DNA of 39,527 nucleotides from Lysobacterales bacterium (GTDB lineage Bacteria > Pseudomonadota > Gammaproteobacteria > Xanthomonadales > SZUA-36), in NCBI GenBank assembly GCA_011773845.1, contig WVWV01000009.1, positions 7,561 to 47,087 on the forward strand. The letters are read 5' to 3'. Below, one piece after another: positions 26,260 to 36,699 of this stretch; the first letter of the stretch is position 1, and each line of letters starts with the position of its first letter. Under the pieces are notes generated by a model. That model worked only from the letters and a program-made list of their open reading frames with translations. It had not been told where the DNA came from and did not search any database. The position numbers were made by a program, and so were the translations under genes.

Positions 26260-27552
26260 GCGGGCTACCCAGCGCCTGCAGGGCGGCGTCCAGCCGGGCG
26301 GACAGGGCCTCGCGGAGCGGACCGGGCCGCATGGCGTCGGTCACGGGCCGGCAGAAGGCCATGGTCAGCAGCTGCCGCGCGGCTTCGACGTCGAGGCCGC
26401 GGCTGCGAAGGTAGAAGATGGCGTCCTCGTCGAGTTGACCGACCGTGGCCCCGTGACTGGCCGTCACCTCGTCGGCATGGATTTCGAGCTCTGGCTTGGC
26501 ATCGATTTCCGCGTGTGGAGAGAGGAGCAGGCCGGCGCTCGACTGGCTCGCGTCAGTGCCGTCGGCGCCCGGTTGTACCAGCACCCGGCCATTGAACACG
26601 GCCCGGGCGCGACCCGCGAGCACGCCGCGAAAAGTCTGGACGCTGGCGCAGTCGCCAGCCTCGTGAGTCACCTGCAGGTGGTTGTCGGCGTGAGCGCGCG
26701 CCATGCCGAGGCAGGCGACGTCCAGCCGACAGCCAGCGCCGGGCCCGGCCAGCGTGGTGCGCACGTCGTGGCGCACCAGCGACGCACCGGCATCCAGGCC
26801 CGTGTAGTGGTAGCGACTGGCGGCCGCCTGGCGAATCTCCCGCAGGGCGATCAGCGCCGACCCCCGAGGCCACTGCTGGAAGCAGGCATGCGCGAGTTCC
26901 GCCTGCTCGCCCAGGTGGACCTGGGTCACTGCGTTGAGGCAGTGCTCGGCGGCGCCTTCGCCTTCGAACTGCTCGATCAACTCGAGTCGGGCCCCGGGCT
27001 CCAGCCGCACGCACACGCGGCTGTTACAGAGCCGCCCGGCGGCGGAAGGTCCGCTGCACCACTGCAGCAGCAGGCGCCCGGCGTCCGTCCCGGCCGCCAC
27101 GTGCACCAGCACGCCGGGACCGAGATCGGCCGAATTGAGCGCCACGAATCCATCAGCCGGCTGATCGGTGGGCAGCGACTCGAGCATCTCCCGCAACCCC
27201 TCGCGATCGTTGGCCAGGGCCGTGCGCAGATCGGTGATCGTCACGCCGGTCGGGACCTCGCCCTGCACCGCCGCGAGTTGCCCGTTGTGGACCACCAGCC
27301 GCGGCCCGTCCACCAGTGGCGGCGGCGCTTCGGGCCCGGTTTCGGCCGGCAGCGCGCCGAGGGCGCCGATCGTTCGTTCCAGGCCCCGCAGCGAGGTGTA
27401 CTTCCATGCCTCCACCCGGGTCGACGGTAGCCCGTTGCGGCTAAAGTCCTGCCGGGCGCGCTCGCGCAGCCCGTCCGCCCATGGGGCGAGGTGCGGCGCC
27501 TCGCCCGCGGGCGGGGCCGCAAGTTCGCGCGCAAGGATGGCGGCCAGTTCGC

Positions 27553-27556
<4 letters not shown>
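26252..27556 (-). CDS. sufD: Fe-S assembly scaffold subunit SufD
   Basis: A 434-residue SufD, partner of SufB and SufC in the SufBC2D scaffold. The central beta-helix and C-terminal SufB/D core are recognisable: GARLELIEQFEG, RHDVRTTLAGPGAGCRLD, HAEIDAKPELEIHADEVTASHGATVGQLDEDAIFYLRSRG. The HADEV...HGATVGQLD signature holds the conserved His near residue 360. The first 150 residues are variable, as usual for SufD. The start ATG overlaps the sufC stop by four bases (ATGA) and the end overlaps sufS by eight. Confidence 0.94.
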
Positions 27557-28329
<773 letters not shown>

Positions 28330-28382
28330 CGCTTCGTCACTCTCCGAATTGGGTTTAATGCCCCCTCGGCCGCCGGGTCGGC

Positions 28383-29831
<1,449 letters not shown>

Positions 29832-29846
29832 GGCTGCACCAGATCT

Positions 29847-30293
29847 TCAGGCGTTGAGGGTGGCGATTCTGAGGCCGGGCTCGCTGGGTCGTGCCGGCCG
29901 CGACATTTCGGCCAGGGAGACCTCTTCCATGGCCCGCGCCACCGCCGCGCTGATGCGCTGCCAGTTGCTGCGCAAGCCGCAGACGTGTTCCTGGCTGCAC
30001 AGGCCCACCTCGACGCTGCACTCGGTCATGGCGATGGGGCCCTCGATCGCGCCGATGATCTCCGCCACGCTGATCTCGGCCGTGGGCCGCGTGACGCGGT
30101 AACCCCCGTGTGCGCCGCGATAGGACCGCACCAGGCCGTGCCGCGCAAGCAACTTCAGAACCTTGCTGACGGTCGGTAACTCGAGATGGGAACGCTCGGC
30201 CAGCGCCTGGGCGCTCAGCACCGCTCCGGGCGACTCGCCCAGTTCGACCATCACCACGATGGCGTAGTCCGTGAGTTTGCTGATTCGCAACAT
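29847..30293 (-). CDS. Rrf2-family regulator of the SUF system (IscR-like)
   Basis: A 148-residue Rrf2 regulator. It opens MLRISKLTDYAIVVMVEL with the winged helix-turn-helix (ALAERSHLELPTVSKVLKLLARHGLV, about 31-55) and wing GAHGGYRVTRP. Three cysteines, C92, C99 and C105, sit where IscR binds [2Fe-2S], so it should sense cluster status. This is the gammaproteobacterial SUF-regulator subgroup rather than IscR itself, judged by its linkage to sufBCDS. The ATG at 30293 starts the conserved domain; longer readings add unconserved residues through the promoter. It probably represses its own operon through the dyad at 30325-30338. Confidence 0.93.
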   Translation of the reverse strand: MLRISKLTDYAIVVMVELGESPGAVLSAQALAERSHLELPTVSKVLKLLARHGLVRSYRGAHGGYRVTRPTAEISVAEIIGAIEGPIAMTECSVEVGLCSQEHVCGLRSNWQRISAAVARAMEEVSLAEMSRPARPSEPGLRIATLNA

Positions 30294-30323
30294 GCCTGCT
30301 GTCCCGACTGTTCCGGCGAAAGC

Positions 30324-30352
30324 CATATAGTACCATATTAGTCCTGTTTCAA
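30324..30352 (-). promoter_or_regulatory. suf promoter with overlapping dyad operator
   Basis: On the minus strand TTGAAA (30352-30347) and TATATG (30329-30324) are 17 bases apart. Overlapping the -10 and spacer is the near-palindrome ATAT-A-GTAC-C-ATAT (30325-30338), symmetric except for one central pair. It is a good candidate site for the Rrf2 regulator encoded just downstream. The same 113-base region must also serve the divergent amgK, so the site may affect both directions. Confidence 0.5.
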
Positions 30353-30406
30353 GGCATAGGAGCATCACCCGGCGCGGCGTTCCCCCCCGCTGCGCTTTGC
30401 GGCAGA

Positions 30407-31411
30407 ATGCCCCGCATGGGTAAACGCAGGGCGATGCCGGAGGCCGGACCGGACCGGCGCGAGCAACTCGCACGCCAGTGGCTGGCCGGCCGCTATGCGG
30501 ATGTGGGGGATGTCTGGCGCCCGATGGCTGGCGATGCCAGCTTCAGGCGTTACTTCCGGCTGACGGTCGGAGGCCGCTCCCACGTGCTGATGGATGCCCC
30601 GCCGGAGCGGGAGTCCTCGCAGCCGTTCCTCGACGTCTCTCGCCGCCTGCGGGCCGCCGGGCTGCACGCCCCCGAAGTGATCGCCACGGACCCGGCGCAA
30701 GGCTTCATCCTGCTGGAGGACCTGGGTGAGCGCCTGTACCGGGACCTCGTGACCCCGACCTCCGTGGAGCCCCTGTTCGCCGATGCCTTCGCGGCGCTCG
30801 CCGTGATGGCCGGGCAAGTCGACCCTGCCGGCCTGCCCGCCTACGACGCGCGCGTGCTCGGCGAAGAACTGGCGCTGTTCCGGGACTGGTACCTGGCTCG
30901 CCACAAGGGCTGTCCACCGGACCGCGTCGAGGCACGGGGCTGGCAGGCGCTCTGCGATGAACTGGTGCAGGCTGCGCTGGCTCAGCCACAGGTTTTCGTG
31001 CACAAGGACATTCATTCCTGCAACCTCCTGGTCACCGAGTCCGCCAACCCGGGCATCATCGATTTCCAGGATGCGCTGCGAGGCCCCCTCAGCTACGACT
31101 TCGTCTCGCTGGTCTGGGACCGTTACATCAGTTGGCCCCGCCATCGCCTGGAGCAGTGGATGGAGCGCTTCCGGCTCATGCTCGACCCGGCGCCGCCCAG
31201 TGATCAATGGGTTCAGTGGTGCGACCTGATGGGACTGCAACGCAACCTGAAGATCGTCGGCATCTTCGCCCGCCTGTGGCACCGCGATGGCAAATCGGGC
31301 TACGTGGAGATGATCCCGCGCTTCTACGCCTATGTGCTCGAAGCCCTGCGCAAGCTGCCAAGGCACCGCGAGCTGTGCACCTGGCTGGAGGGCCCCGAAT
31401 GCGCGCCATGA
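30407..31411 (+). CDS. amgK: AmgK: N-acetylmuramate/N-acetylglucosamine anomeric kinase
   Basis: A 334-residue APH-fold sugar kinase. Early motif GDASFRRYFRL (nucleotide loop), then the catalytic loop HKDIHSCNLL (H199, D201, N206), and the metal motif IIDFQDALRGPLSYDFVSL. Together with the coupled murU this is the AmgK-MurU recycling pair known from Pseudomonas, where AmgK makes MurNAc-alpha-1-phosphate from recycled MurNAc. The start could be the ATG at 30407, 30416 or 30434; none has a clear ribosome binding site. Divergent from the suf regulator; its stop codon lies inside murU. Confidence 0.92.
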   Translation: MPRMGKRRAMPEAGPDRREQLARQWLAGRYADVGDVWRPMAGDASFRRYFRLTVGGRSHVLMDAPPERESSQPFLDVSRRLRAAGLHAPEVIATDPAQGFILLEDLGERLYRDLVTPTSVEPLFADAFAALAVMAGQVDPAGLPAYDARVLGEELALFRDWYLARHKGCPPDRVEARGWQALCDELVQAALAQPQVFVHKDIHSCNLLVTESANPGIIDFQDALRGPLSYDFVSLVWDRYISWPRHRLEQWMERFRLMLDPAPPSDQWVQWCDLMGLQRNLKIVGIFARLWHRDGKSGYVEMIPRFYAYVLEALRKLPRHRELCTWLEGPECAP

Positions 31412-32055
31412 TCCTGGCCGCGGGACGCGGTGAGCGGCTGCGGCCACTGACCGACCGGATTCCCAAGCCCCTGGTCGAAATTGCCGGCCGGCCCCTGATC
31501 GTCGAGCATGTCGAGCGCCTGGCCGCCGCGGGCTTCCGTTACCTGGTGGTGAACCTCGCGCACCTCGGGTCGATGATTCGGGAGGTGCTCGGCGACGGTC
31601 GACACTGGGGCGTGGAGATCCATTATTCCGAGGAGCCCGAAGGCGCCCTGGAAACCGGCGGGGGCATCTTGCAGGCGCTGCCGATGCTGGGAACCGCGCC
31701 ATTCCTGGCGATCAACGCGGACATCTGGACCCGCTACCCACTGCAGCAGCTGCGGGCCGTGAAATGCGATCATGCGCACCTGGTGCTGGTGCCCGGTCCG
31801 GGGGCGGATTTTGCCCTGCATAATGCCCGCGTCGCCAATGCCGGCACACCCCTGTACACCTTCGCCGGCATGGCGGTATACCACCCGCGCCTGTTCGCCG
31901 CCTGCGAGCCCGGCCGCTTCTCGGTGGTGCCATTGCTGCGCGAGGCCGTTCGGCAGCAGCGGGTGACCGGCGAGCTGTTCCGCGGGCCGTGGCACGACGT
32001 AGGCACGCCCGAGGCGCTGGCGGCAGCATGCGCCGCGGCGGATGAGGCGGGCTAG
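31399..32055 (+). CDS. murU: MurU: MurNAc-alpha-1-phosphate uridylyltransferase
   Basis: A 218-residue nucleotidyltransferase. The signature AMILAAGRGERLRPLTDRIP with PKPLVEIAGRPLI is the MurU form of the nucleotide-binding loop, followed by the metal-binding Asp in AINADIWTRYPL. It converts MurNAc-alpha-1-phosphate and UTP to UDP-MurNAc, bypassing MurA and MurB, which makes such bacteria less dependent on the fosfomycin target. GGAGG lies 7 bases before the ATG at 31399 (MRAMILAAG); a second ATG at 31408 would overlap the amgK stop as ATGA. Coupled to amgK by a 13-base overlap. Confidence 0.94.
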   Translation: MRAMILAAGRGERLRPLTDRIPKPLVEIAGRPLIVEHVERLAAAGFRYLVVNLAHLGSMIREVLGDGRHWGVEIHYSEEPEGALETGGGILQALPMLGTAPFLAINADIWTRYPLQQLRAVKCDHAHLVLVPGPGADFALHNARVANAGTPLYTFAGMAVYHPRLFAACEPGRFSVVPLLREAVRQQRVTGELFRGPWHDVGTPEALAAACAAADEAG

Positions 32056-32119
32056 GCGAATCCCACCCGCACGACGGCCCCACCCCGATGGGCCAGGTCA
32101 CGCCCCCGAAGAGTGATAC

Positions 32120-32151
32120 TTGTATTTGGTGTTGTACTGTGGTATAACACC
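32120..32151 (+). promoter_or_regulatory. Promoter with near-perfect 24-bp palindrome ahead of the lipoprotein gene
   Basis: TTGTAT (32120-32125) and TATAAC (32143-32148) are 17 bases apart; another -10-like TATACT is at 32152-32157. Arms GGTGTTGTAC (32128-32137) and GTATAACACC (32142-32151) are inverted repeats with one mismatch around a four-base centre. They cover the spacer and the whole -10 box. The stretch is clearly more AT-rich than its surroundings. This is the layout of a repressor operator for a dimeric HTH protein; the regulator is not identified. Confidence 0.65.
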
Positions 32152-32176
32152 TATACTCAATGTTCAGGATTCCACC

Positions 32177-33898
32177 ATGAAATTCCTTCGCACCGCTGTT
32201 CTGGCTGTCACCACCGCACTGCTGCTGGCGTCCTGCGCCCGAACCGACCACGCCGCCCCGGAGAACCCGCTGCTGGCCTTTGTGGGCGCCGACACGCCCT
32301 ACCTGTTCGCCAACCTGCAACCGCTGCCCGCCGAGGTGGTGGATGTCTACCTGGAGCGCGTCGGGCCGACCCTGGGGCTGGCCCAGGCCCTGCTGGACGA
32401 TATCGATTTCGAAGTGGCCGCCGGCGCGGAGGGCAACGAGGGGGCGCGGCTGGCGGCGGCCGTGTTCGAAGAACTGGATGGAAAATTCAATCGCGCCGGC
32501 ATCGAGAGCCTCGGCTTCTCCCTGCGCTCGTACCAGGCCGTGTACGGCATGGGTGTGTTCCCGGTCGTGCGGCTCGGACTGGGCGACCCGGACGCATTAC
32601 GCGCGGCCATTGCCCGGGTCGAGGCGGCGGCCGGCATGGCCTTTCCGACCGAAACGCTGGCCGACACGACCTACTGGCGCATCGCCGGGTCCGGGATTGG
32701 CCTGTACCTGGCGATCCTCGATCAACACGCCGCGTTGGGCGTGTTCCCGACCGCGGCGGAAACCGAGTTCCTGCCGGTGTTCCTCGGCCTCCAGCCGCCC
32801 GCGGCGGCGGCCGACTGGAACCGTGAACTGGCGCGCATCGACCAGGCACAGGGGTTCACCGGCCACGGCTCGGGCTTCCTGGACCTGCAACGACTCACCG
32901 AGGAGTTGCTCGATGCCGGCAGCACCACCTCGATCCAGCTCGAGCGGGCGGGACTGGCGCAACCGCAACTGGCGGACCTCGACGAGATTTGCAAGCAGGA
33001 GTACCGGGCCCTGGCGGCCAAGGCACCACGCATGCTGGCCGGCACCACCGAACTCGCCACCGACGCGGTGGGCATCCGCTACCTGTTGGCGCTTGACCAG
33101 ACGCTGGCCGGGGAGCTGACCACGCTGGTCGCCGAGGTGCCGGTCGCGAGCGACAGCGAGCGGCTGCTCCTGTCCGCCGCGCTGGGCATCCGCATGGGCC
33201 GTTTGCACGAGATGTTGCGGCAGAAGCTCACCGCGCGCAGCGAGAACCCGTTCCGCTGCCCGCACCTGGCGGACCTCAACACCCAGGCCGCGCAACTGCT
33301 GGCGCAGCTCGACCGCCCGCTCCCGCCTTTCGTAGGCAACCTGTTTGGATTCCGGCTGGAGGTGCAGGACCTCGACCTGCGTCAGCCCGGACCGGAGAAC
33401 GCGACCGGCATGTTCAGCCTCGAAGTGGACAAACCACAGATGCTGACCGGCATGGCGGAGATGTTCGTGCCCGGATTCGATGGCCTGGGCCTCGAACCCG
33501 GCGGCGAACCCGTGGAGGTGCCGCAGGAATTGGCCAGCATCAGCATGGATGGCCTGCACCTCTATGCCGCCATGAGTGACCGGGCCATCGGCCTCGCGCT
33601 CGGCGAGGGGCAGCGTGAGGGCTTGGCCGAATTCATGGCGGCGGAAGCGGACAACGACGGCACCTTCCTGTCGGTCTCGTACGACATGGGGCGCTACCTG
33701 GAACTGCAACAGCACATGCAACAGCGCTATTTCGACCCCGGACGCGAAGGCAGCGATGCGGACGCGGAGCTGGAGCAACTCCAGGACGCCGTCGCCTCGC
33801 TGCAGGAATCCTACCGGGCCTGGCTGGGACGGACCCGGATGGACGTCAGCTTCACCCCGGCGGGGATCGAGATCGATACGCGCATGACCTTCCGGTGA
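32177..33898 (+). CDS. Large lipoprotein of unknown function
   Basis: I do not recognise this 573-residue protein. Residues 1-20 are a lipoprotein signal, MKFLRTAVLAVTTALLLASC, with lipobox LASC and acylated Cys20. The mature part (ENPLLAFVGADTPYLFANLQPLPAEV) recalls proteins that begin with an 'AFVPADTPFVYAN' type segment, then has repeated alternating hydrophobic and acidic stretches and many 'SLGFSLRSYQAVYGMGVFPVVRLGLGD'-like beta segments. Three isolated cysteines lie in the middle and no catalytic motif is visible. The residue after Cys20 is Ala, so outer-membrane sorting is likely. The ATG at 32177 is preferred over the GTG-type frame opening near 32120, which lies in the promoter. A single-gene unit bounded by the palindromic promoter and the hairpin at 33911-33934. 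Confidence 0.85.
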   Translation: MKFLRTAVLAVTTALLLASCARTDHAAPENPLLAFVGADTPYLFANLQPLPAEVVDVYLERVGPTLGLAQALLDDIDFEVAAGAEGNEGARLAAAVFEELDGKFNRAGIESLGFSLRSYQAVYGMGVFPVVRLGLGDPDALRAAIARVEAAAGMAFPTETLADTTYWRIAGSGIGLYLAILDQHAALGVFPTAAETEFLPVFLGLQPPAAAADWNRELARIDQAQGFTGHGSGFLDLQRLTEELLDAGSTTSIQLERAGLAQPQLADLDEICKQEYRALAAKAPRMLAGTTELATDAVGIRYLLALDQTLAGELTTLVAEVPVASDSERLLLSAALGIRMGRLHEMLRQKLTARSENPFRCPHLADLNTQAAQLLAQLDRPLPPFVGNLFGFRLEVQDLDLRQPGPENATGMFSLEVDKPQMLTGMAEMFVPGFDGLGLEPGGEPVEVPQELASISMDGLHLYAAMSDRAIGLALGEGQREGLAEFMAAEADNDGTFLSVSYDMGRYLELQQHMQQRYFDPGREGSDADAELEQLQDAVASLQESYRAWLGRTRMDVSFTPAGIEIDTRMTFR

Positions 33899-33910
33899 CG
33901 GTGCCCGTGC

Positions 33911-33934
33911 CCGCCCCCGCCCACGCGGGGGCGG
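33911..33934. terminator. Perfect 10-bp GC hairpin between convergent genes
   Basis: CCGCCCCCGC and its exact complement flank the loop CCAC. It lies 12 bases after the lipoprotein stop and 27 bases after the end of amn on the other strand. No T-run follows on either strand, so efficient intrinsic termination is uncertain; it may act as a transcript end-stabiliser in both directions. Confidence 0.5.
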
Positions 33935-33961
33935 CGCCCGTGCTTCCCCGGCCAGCCGGGA

Positions 33962-34735
33962 TCAGTACCGGAAGTGCTTGATCATCTCGCCTTTCTGACC
34001 CACCTCGGTCATGGCTTCGATGCCGATCTGCAGATGCAGGTCGGCCCATTGGCTCGTGACCTTGCGATCGGACTCCTCGGTCTTGACCCCATCGGGCGTG
34101 ATGGGCACGTCCGAGACCAGCAACAGGGCACCGCGCGAAATCTCGTTGGCGTGCCCCACGATGAACAGCGTGGCGGTTTCCATGTCGATGCCGATGCAGG
34201 TCATCGCGCGCAGGCGCTGGTGAAAGGCATCGTCGTGCTCCCACACCCGCCGGTTGGTCGTGTAAATCACCCCGGTGCGGTAATCCACCCGGTGCTCGAG
34301 AATCTTGTCGGACACGAACTTGTGCAGCTTGAACGACGGCAGCGCCGGCACCTCGGGCGGAAAGTAGTCGTCGCTGGTGCCCTCGCCCCGAATGGCCGCG
34401 ATGGGCAGGATGAAATGCCCGATCTCGGTCGATTTTTTCAGTCCCCCACATTTGCCCAGGAACAGGACGCCCTTGGGCTGGACCGAGCTGAGCAAATCCA
34501 TCACCGTGGCCGCGTTGCTGGAACCCATGCCGAAGTTGATGATGCTGAGGCCCGCGTCGTTAGATGCCGCCTGCATGGGACGATCCTGGCCGAATATCTC
34601 GCAGTCGAAGCGTTTCGCAAACGAAGTGACGTAGTTATCGAAGTTGGTGAGCAGGATGTACTCATCGAACCGCTCCAGCGGCATGCCGGTATAGCGCGGC
34701 AACCAGTTCCGGGCAATATCCACCTTCTTGAGCAT
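33962..34735 (-). CDS. amn: AMP nucleosidase, short catalytic-only form
   Basis: A 257-residue nucleoside phosphorylase-fold enzyme. Its start, MLKKVDIARNWLPRYTGMPLERFDEYILLTNFDNYV, and FLGKCGGLKKSTEIGHFILPIAAIRGEGTSDDYFPPEVPALPS are characteristic of AMP nucleosidase, which hydrolyses AMP to adenine and ribose 5-phosphate. IGIDMETATLF and VSDVPITPDGVKTEESD complete the active site. E. coli Amn is 484 residues with an N-terminal regulatory domain; this one has only the catalytic part, resembling the short Bacteroidetes type. GGGAGGA lies 5 bases before the ATG. Located 106 bases after hda on the same strand with its own likely promoter. Confidence 0.9.
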   Translation of the reverse strand: MLKKVDIARNWLPRYTGMPLERFDEYILLTNFDNYVTSFAKRFDCEIFGQDRPMQAASNDAGLSIINFGMGSSNAATVMDLLSSVQPKGVLFLGKCGGLKKSTEIGHFILPIAAIRGEGTSDDYFPPEVPALPSFKLHKFVSDKILEHRVDYRTGVIYTTNRRVWEHDDAFHQRLRAMTCIGIDMETATLFIVGHANEISRGALLLVSDVPITPDGVKTEESDRKVTSQWADLHLQIGIEAMTEVGQKGEMIKHFRY

Positions 34736-34824
34736 GTGTTCCTCCCGTGACGGCCGGCGCCCCGCCAGCCTCAAACTTGCGCCGCATGCCCGGCCCGCGG
34801 CCGGCCCCGAAATCGGCCGGGGAC

Positions 34825-34833
34825 AGTATAGCA
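34825..34833 (-). promoter_or_regulatory. Candidate extended -10 promoter for amn
   Basis: On the minus strand TGC-TATACT (34833-34825) forms an extended -10 element just past the hda stop. No good -35 is seen. The roughly 85-base leader contains the GC-rich inverted repeat CCGGCC/GGCCGG (34801-34820). Confidence 0.4.
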
Positions 34834-34841
34834 ACGCTCTC

Positions 34842-35540
34842 CTAGGCTTCGTTCAGCACCCGGCGCGCCAACGGTACGGTGATGCGGCGCTTGTCGGCGA
34901 AGGCTGCCTGCTGCAGCCGCTCCAGCGCCAGCAGTAATCGGCCGAGGTTGCGATGGCCGTGCTTGAGCAGGTAGTCCTGGACCGGCACGGGCAGATCGAT
35001 ACCCAGCAGCTCGGCATGCCGGCGCAGGACTTCCCGCTTGTCGGCATCCGGCAGCGGCGCCAGGTGGAAGCTGAGCCCCCAGCCCAGGCGGGATGCCAGG
35101 TCAGGTAGCGCGAAGGACAGCGCCGAGCGACGCTCGCGGCTTGCCACCACCAGGCGGCCGCCGACCGCCCGCACGCGGTTGAAGCAGTGGAACAGGGCTT
35201 CTTCCCAGGGCAGGCGCCCGATCACGCGGTGCAGGTCGTCGACACAGATCACGTCCAGGCCCTCGAGGTCCCGCAAGGAGCCCAGCGCCTCGTCCGGCAG
35301 CCGGCCGAGCCCCACGTAGAAGGCGGTCTGCCCGGCATCGCGGGTAGCGAGACACAGCGCGCGCAACAGATGGGTCTTGCCGGTGCCGGAGGCGCCATGC
35401 AGGAACAGGCTGCACTCACCCTGCCCCGGCACCCGCTCCAGGGCCGCCAGCGCCGCAGCGTTGGGGCCAGCCACGAAGTCCTCGAAACGGCGGTCGCGGT
35501 GCGGCTCGAGCTGCAATGGTAGCTGCGGGGAGAACAGCAT
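34842..35540 (-). CDS. hda: DnaA regulatory inactivator Hda
   Basis: A 232-residue DnaA-like AAA+ protein that, with the DNA sliding clamp, promotes hydrolysis of DnaA-ATP after initiation. The N-terminal clamp-binding motif QLPLQL is at 6-11. Walker A is GASGTGKTH, Walker B VICVDDLH, and the sensor/arginine region is ALPDLASRLGWGLSFHL. It lacks the DNA-binding domain IV of DnaA, as expected. The ATG directly follows the perM stop (TGAATG), so the two are coupled. DUF2066-perM-hda opposite purMN is a recurring gammaproteobacterial arrangement. Confidence 0.95.
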   Translation of the reverse strand: MLFSPQLPLQLEPHRDRRFEDFVAGPNAAALAALERVPGQGECSLFLHGASGTGKTHLLRALCLATRDAGQTAFYVGLGRLPDEALGSLRDLEGLDVICVDDLHRVIGRLPWEEALFHCFNRVRAVGGRLVVASRERRSALSFALPDLASRLGWGLSFHLAPLPDADKREVLRRHAELLGIDLPVPVQDYLLKHGHRNLGRLLLALERLQQAAFADKRRITVPLARRVLNEA

Positions 35541-36659
35541 TCAGTCGTCTACCGCCTCCTGGCTGGCCGCCCGCCGCGGCTCGCTGGCATACAGTTCGCT
35601 GCCGCGGTATTCGACGCTGGCGTGCCGCACCAGCACGTTCAGTGCCGCCGCCGCCGGCAGGGCGAGCAAAATGCCGAGGAATCCGAACAGTTGGCCGCCG
35701 GCCAACACCGCGAAGATCACCGCCACCGGATGCAAGCCGATGCGATCGCCCACCAGCATGGGCGTCAGCACCATGCCCTCCAGCGCCTGCCCGACGCCGA
35801 ACACCCCCAACACCAGCAGCACGTGCATCAGGTCCTGATACTGGAACAGGGCCACCCCCGCCGCCCCCAACAGCCCGATGATGGAGCCCAGATAGGGCAC
35901 GATACTGAGCAGCCCGGCGCCCATGCCGATCAGGAACGCGAGGTTGATGCCCACCAGCCACAGGCCGAGCGAATAGATCAGGCCCAGCGCCAGCATCACG
36001 ATCAGCTGCCCGCGAATGAACGCGCCGAGCACCTCGTCGATCTCACCAACGATCGTCACCACCCGCGGCTCCGCGCGCCGGGGCAGCAGTCGCCGCACGC
36101 CCCCCACCAGCGCGTCCCAGTCGCGCAGCAGGTAGAAGGTGACGACCGGCACCAGCACCAGGTTGGCGATCCACTGCAGCACCACCTGGCCACCCTTGCC
36201 CAGGGATCCCAGCACTTCGAAAGCGGCCGTGCTGATCTCGCGCCAGTACGACTTGGCGGTATCGATGAGCTGGCGCGTATCCAGCACGTCCGGCTCCATG
36301 CCCACGGCGGTCAGCAGCCACGGCAGCGCGGTGCCCGACAGCCACTCGAGGTAACGAGGCAGGTTTTCCAGCAGGTGGCGCAACTCGTCGATCAGCAGCG
36401 GCACGAGCACCAGCAGCAGCAGGGCGAGCACGAGGACGATAAGCAGGAACACGATGATCACCGCCAGCGTGCGGCCGAGGCGCCACCTGCCGATGCCGGC
36501 ATGCTCCAGACGGTCGGTCAGCGGATCGCCCAGGTAGGCCAGCCCCGCTGCCACCGCGAACGGCGTGATGACCGGCGCCAGCAGGTATACGAACCAGCCC
36601 GTGGCGACCAGTGCCGCCAGGATCAACCAGCTTCGGACTTCCCTATCGATGTCACTCAC
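35541..36659 (-). CDS. PerM / AI-2E family membrane protein
   Basis: A 372-residue permease with about eight membrane segments, including a long N-terminal pair (SWLILAALVATGWFVYLLAPVITPFAVAAGLAYLGDPL, then VIIVFLLIVLVLALLLLVLVPLLI). The family pattern LLSIVPYLGSIIGLL and GQALEGMVLTPMLVGDRIGLHPVAVIFAVLAGGQLFGFLGILLALPAAA is intact. Members include TqsA (AI-2 export) and various Na+/H+ antiporters, so the substrate here is open. The start is taken as the GTG at 36657-36659 (VSDIDREVRSW), although its GGGGAG is unusually close. Between the DUF2066 gene and hda, probably one transcript. Confidence 0.88.
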   Translation of the reverse strand: MSDIDREVRSWLILAALVATGWFVYLLAPVITPFAVAAGLAYLGDPLTDRLEHAGIGRWRLGRTLAVIIVFLLIVLVLALLLLVLVPLLIDELRHLLENLPRYLEWLSGTALPWLLTAVGMEPDVLDTRQLIDTAKSYWREISTAAFEVLGSLGKGGQVVLQWIANLVLVPVVTFYLLRDWDALVGGVRRLLPRRAEPRVVTIVGEIDEVLGAFIRGQLIVMLALGLIYSLGLWLVGINLAFLIGMGAGLLSIVPYLGSIIGLLGAAGVALFQYQDLMHVLLVLGVFGVGQALEGMVLTPMLVGDRIGLHPVAVIFAVLAGGQLFGFLGILLALPAAAALNVLVRHASVEYRGSELYASEPRRAASQEAVDD

Positions 36660-36699
36660 CTCCCCGCCGGCCAGCGGCCGTGCGGCAACCCGCCCCGCA

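Noticed and set aside
32056-32095. Weak hairpin after murU (GGCCC/GGGCC) as a terminator
   Set aside because: Only five pairs with a nine-base loop and no T-run; too weak to annotate.
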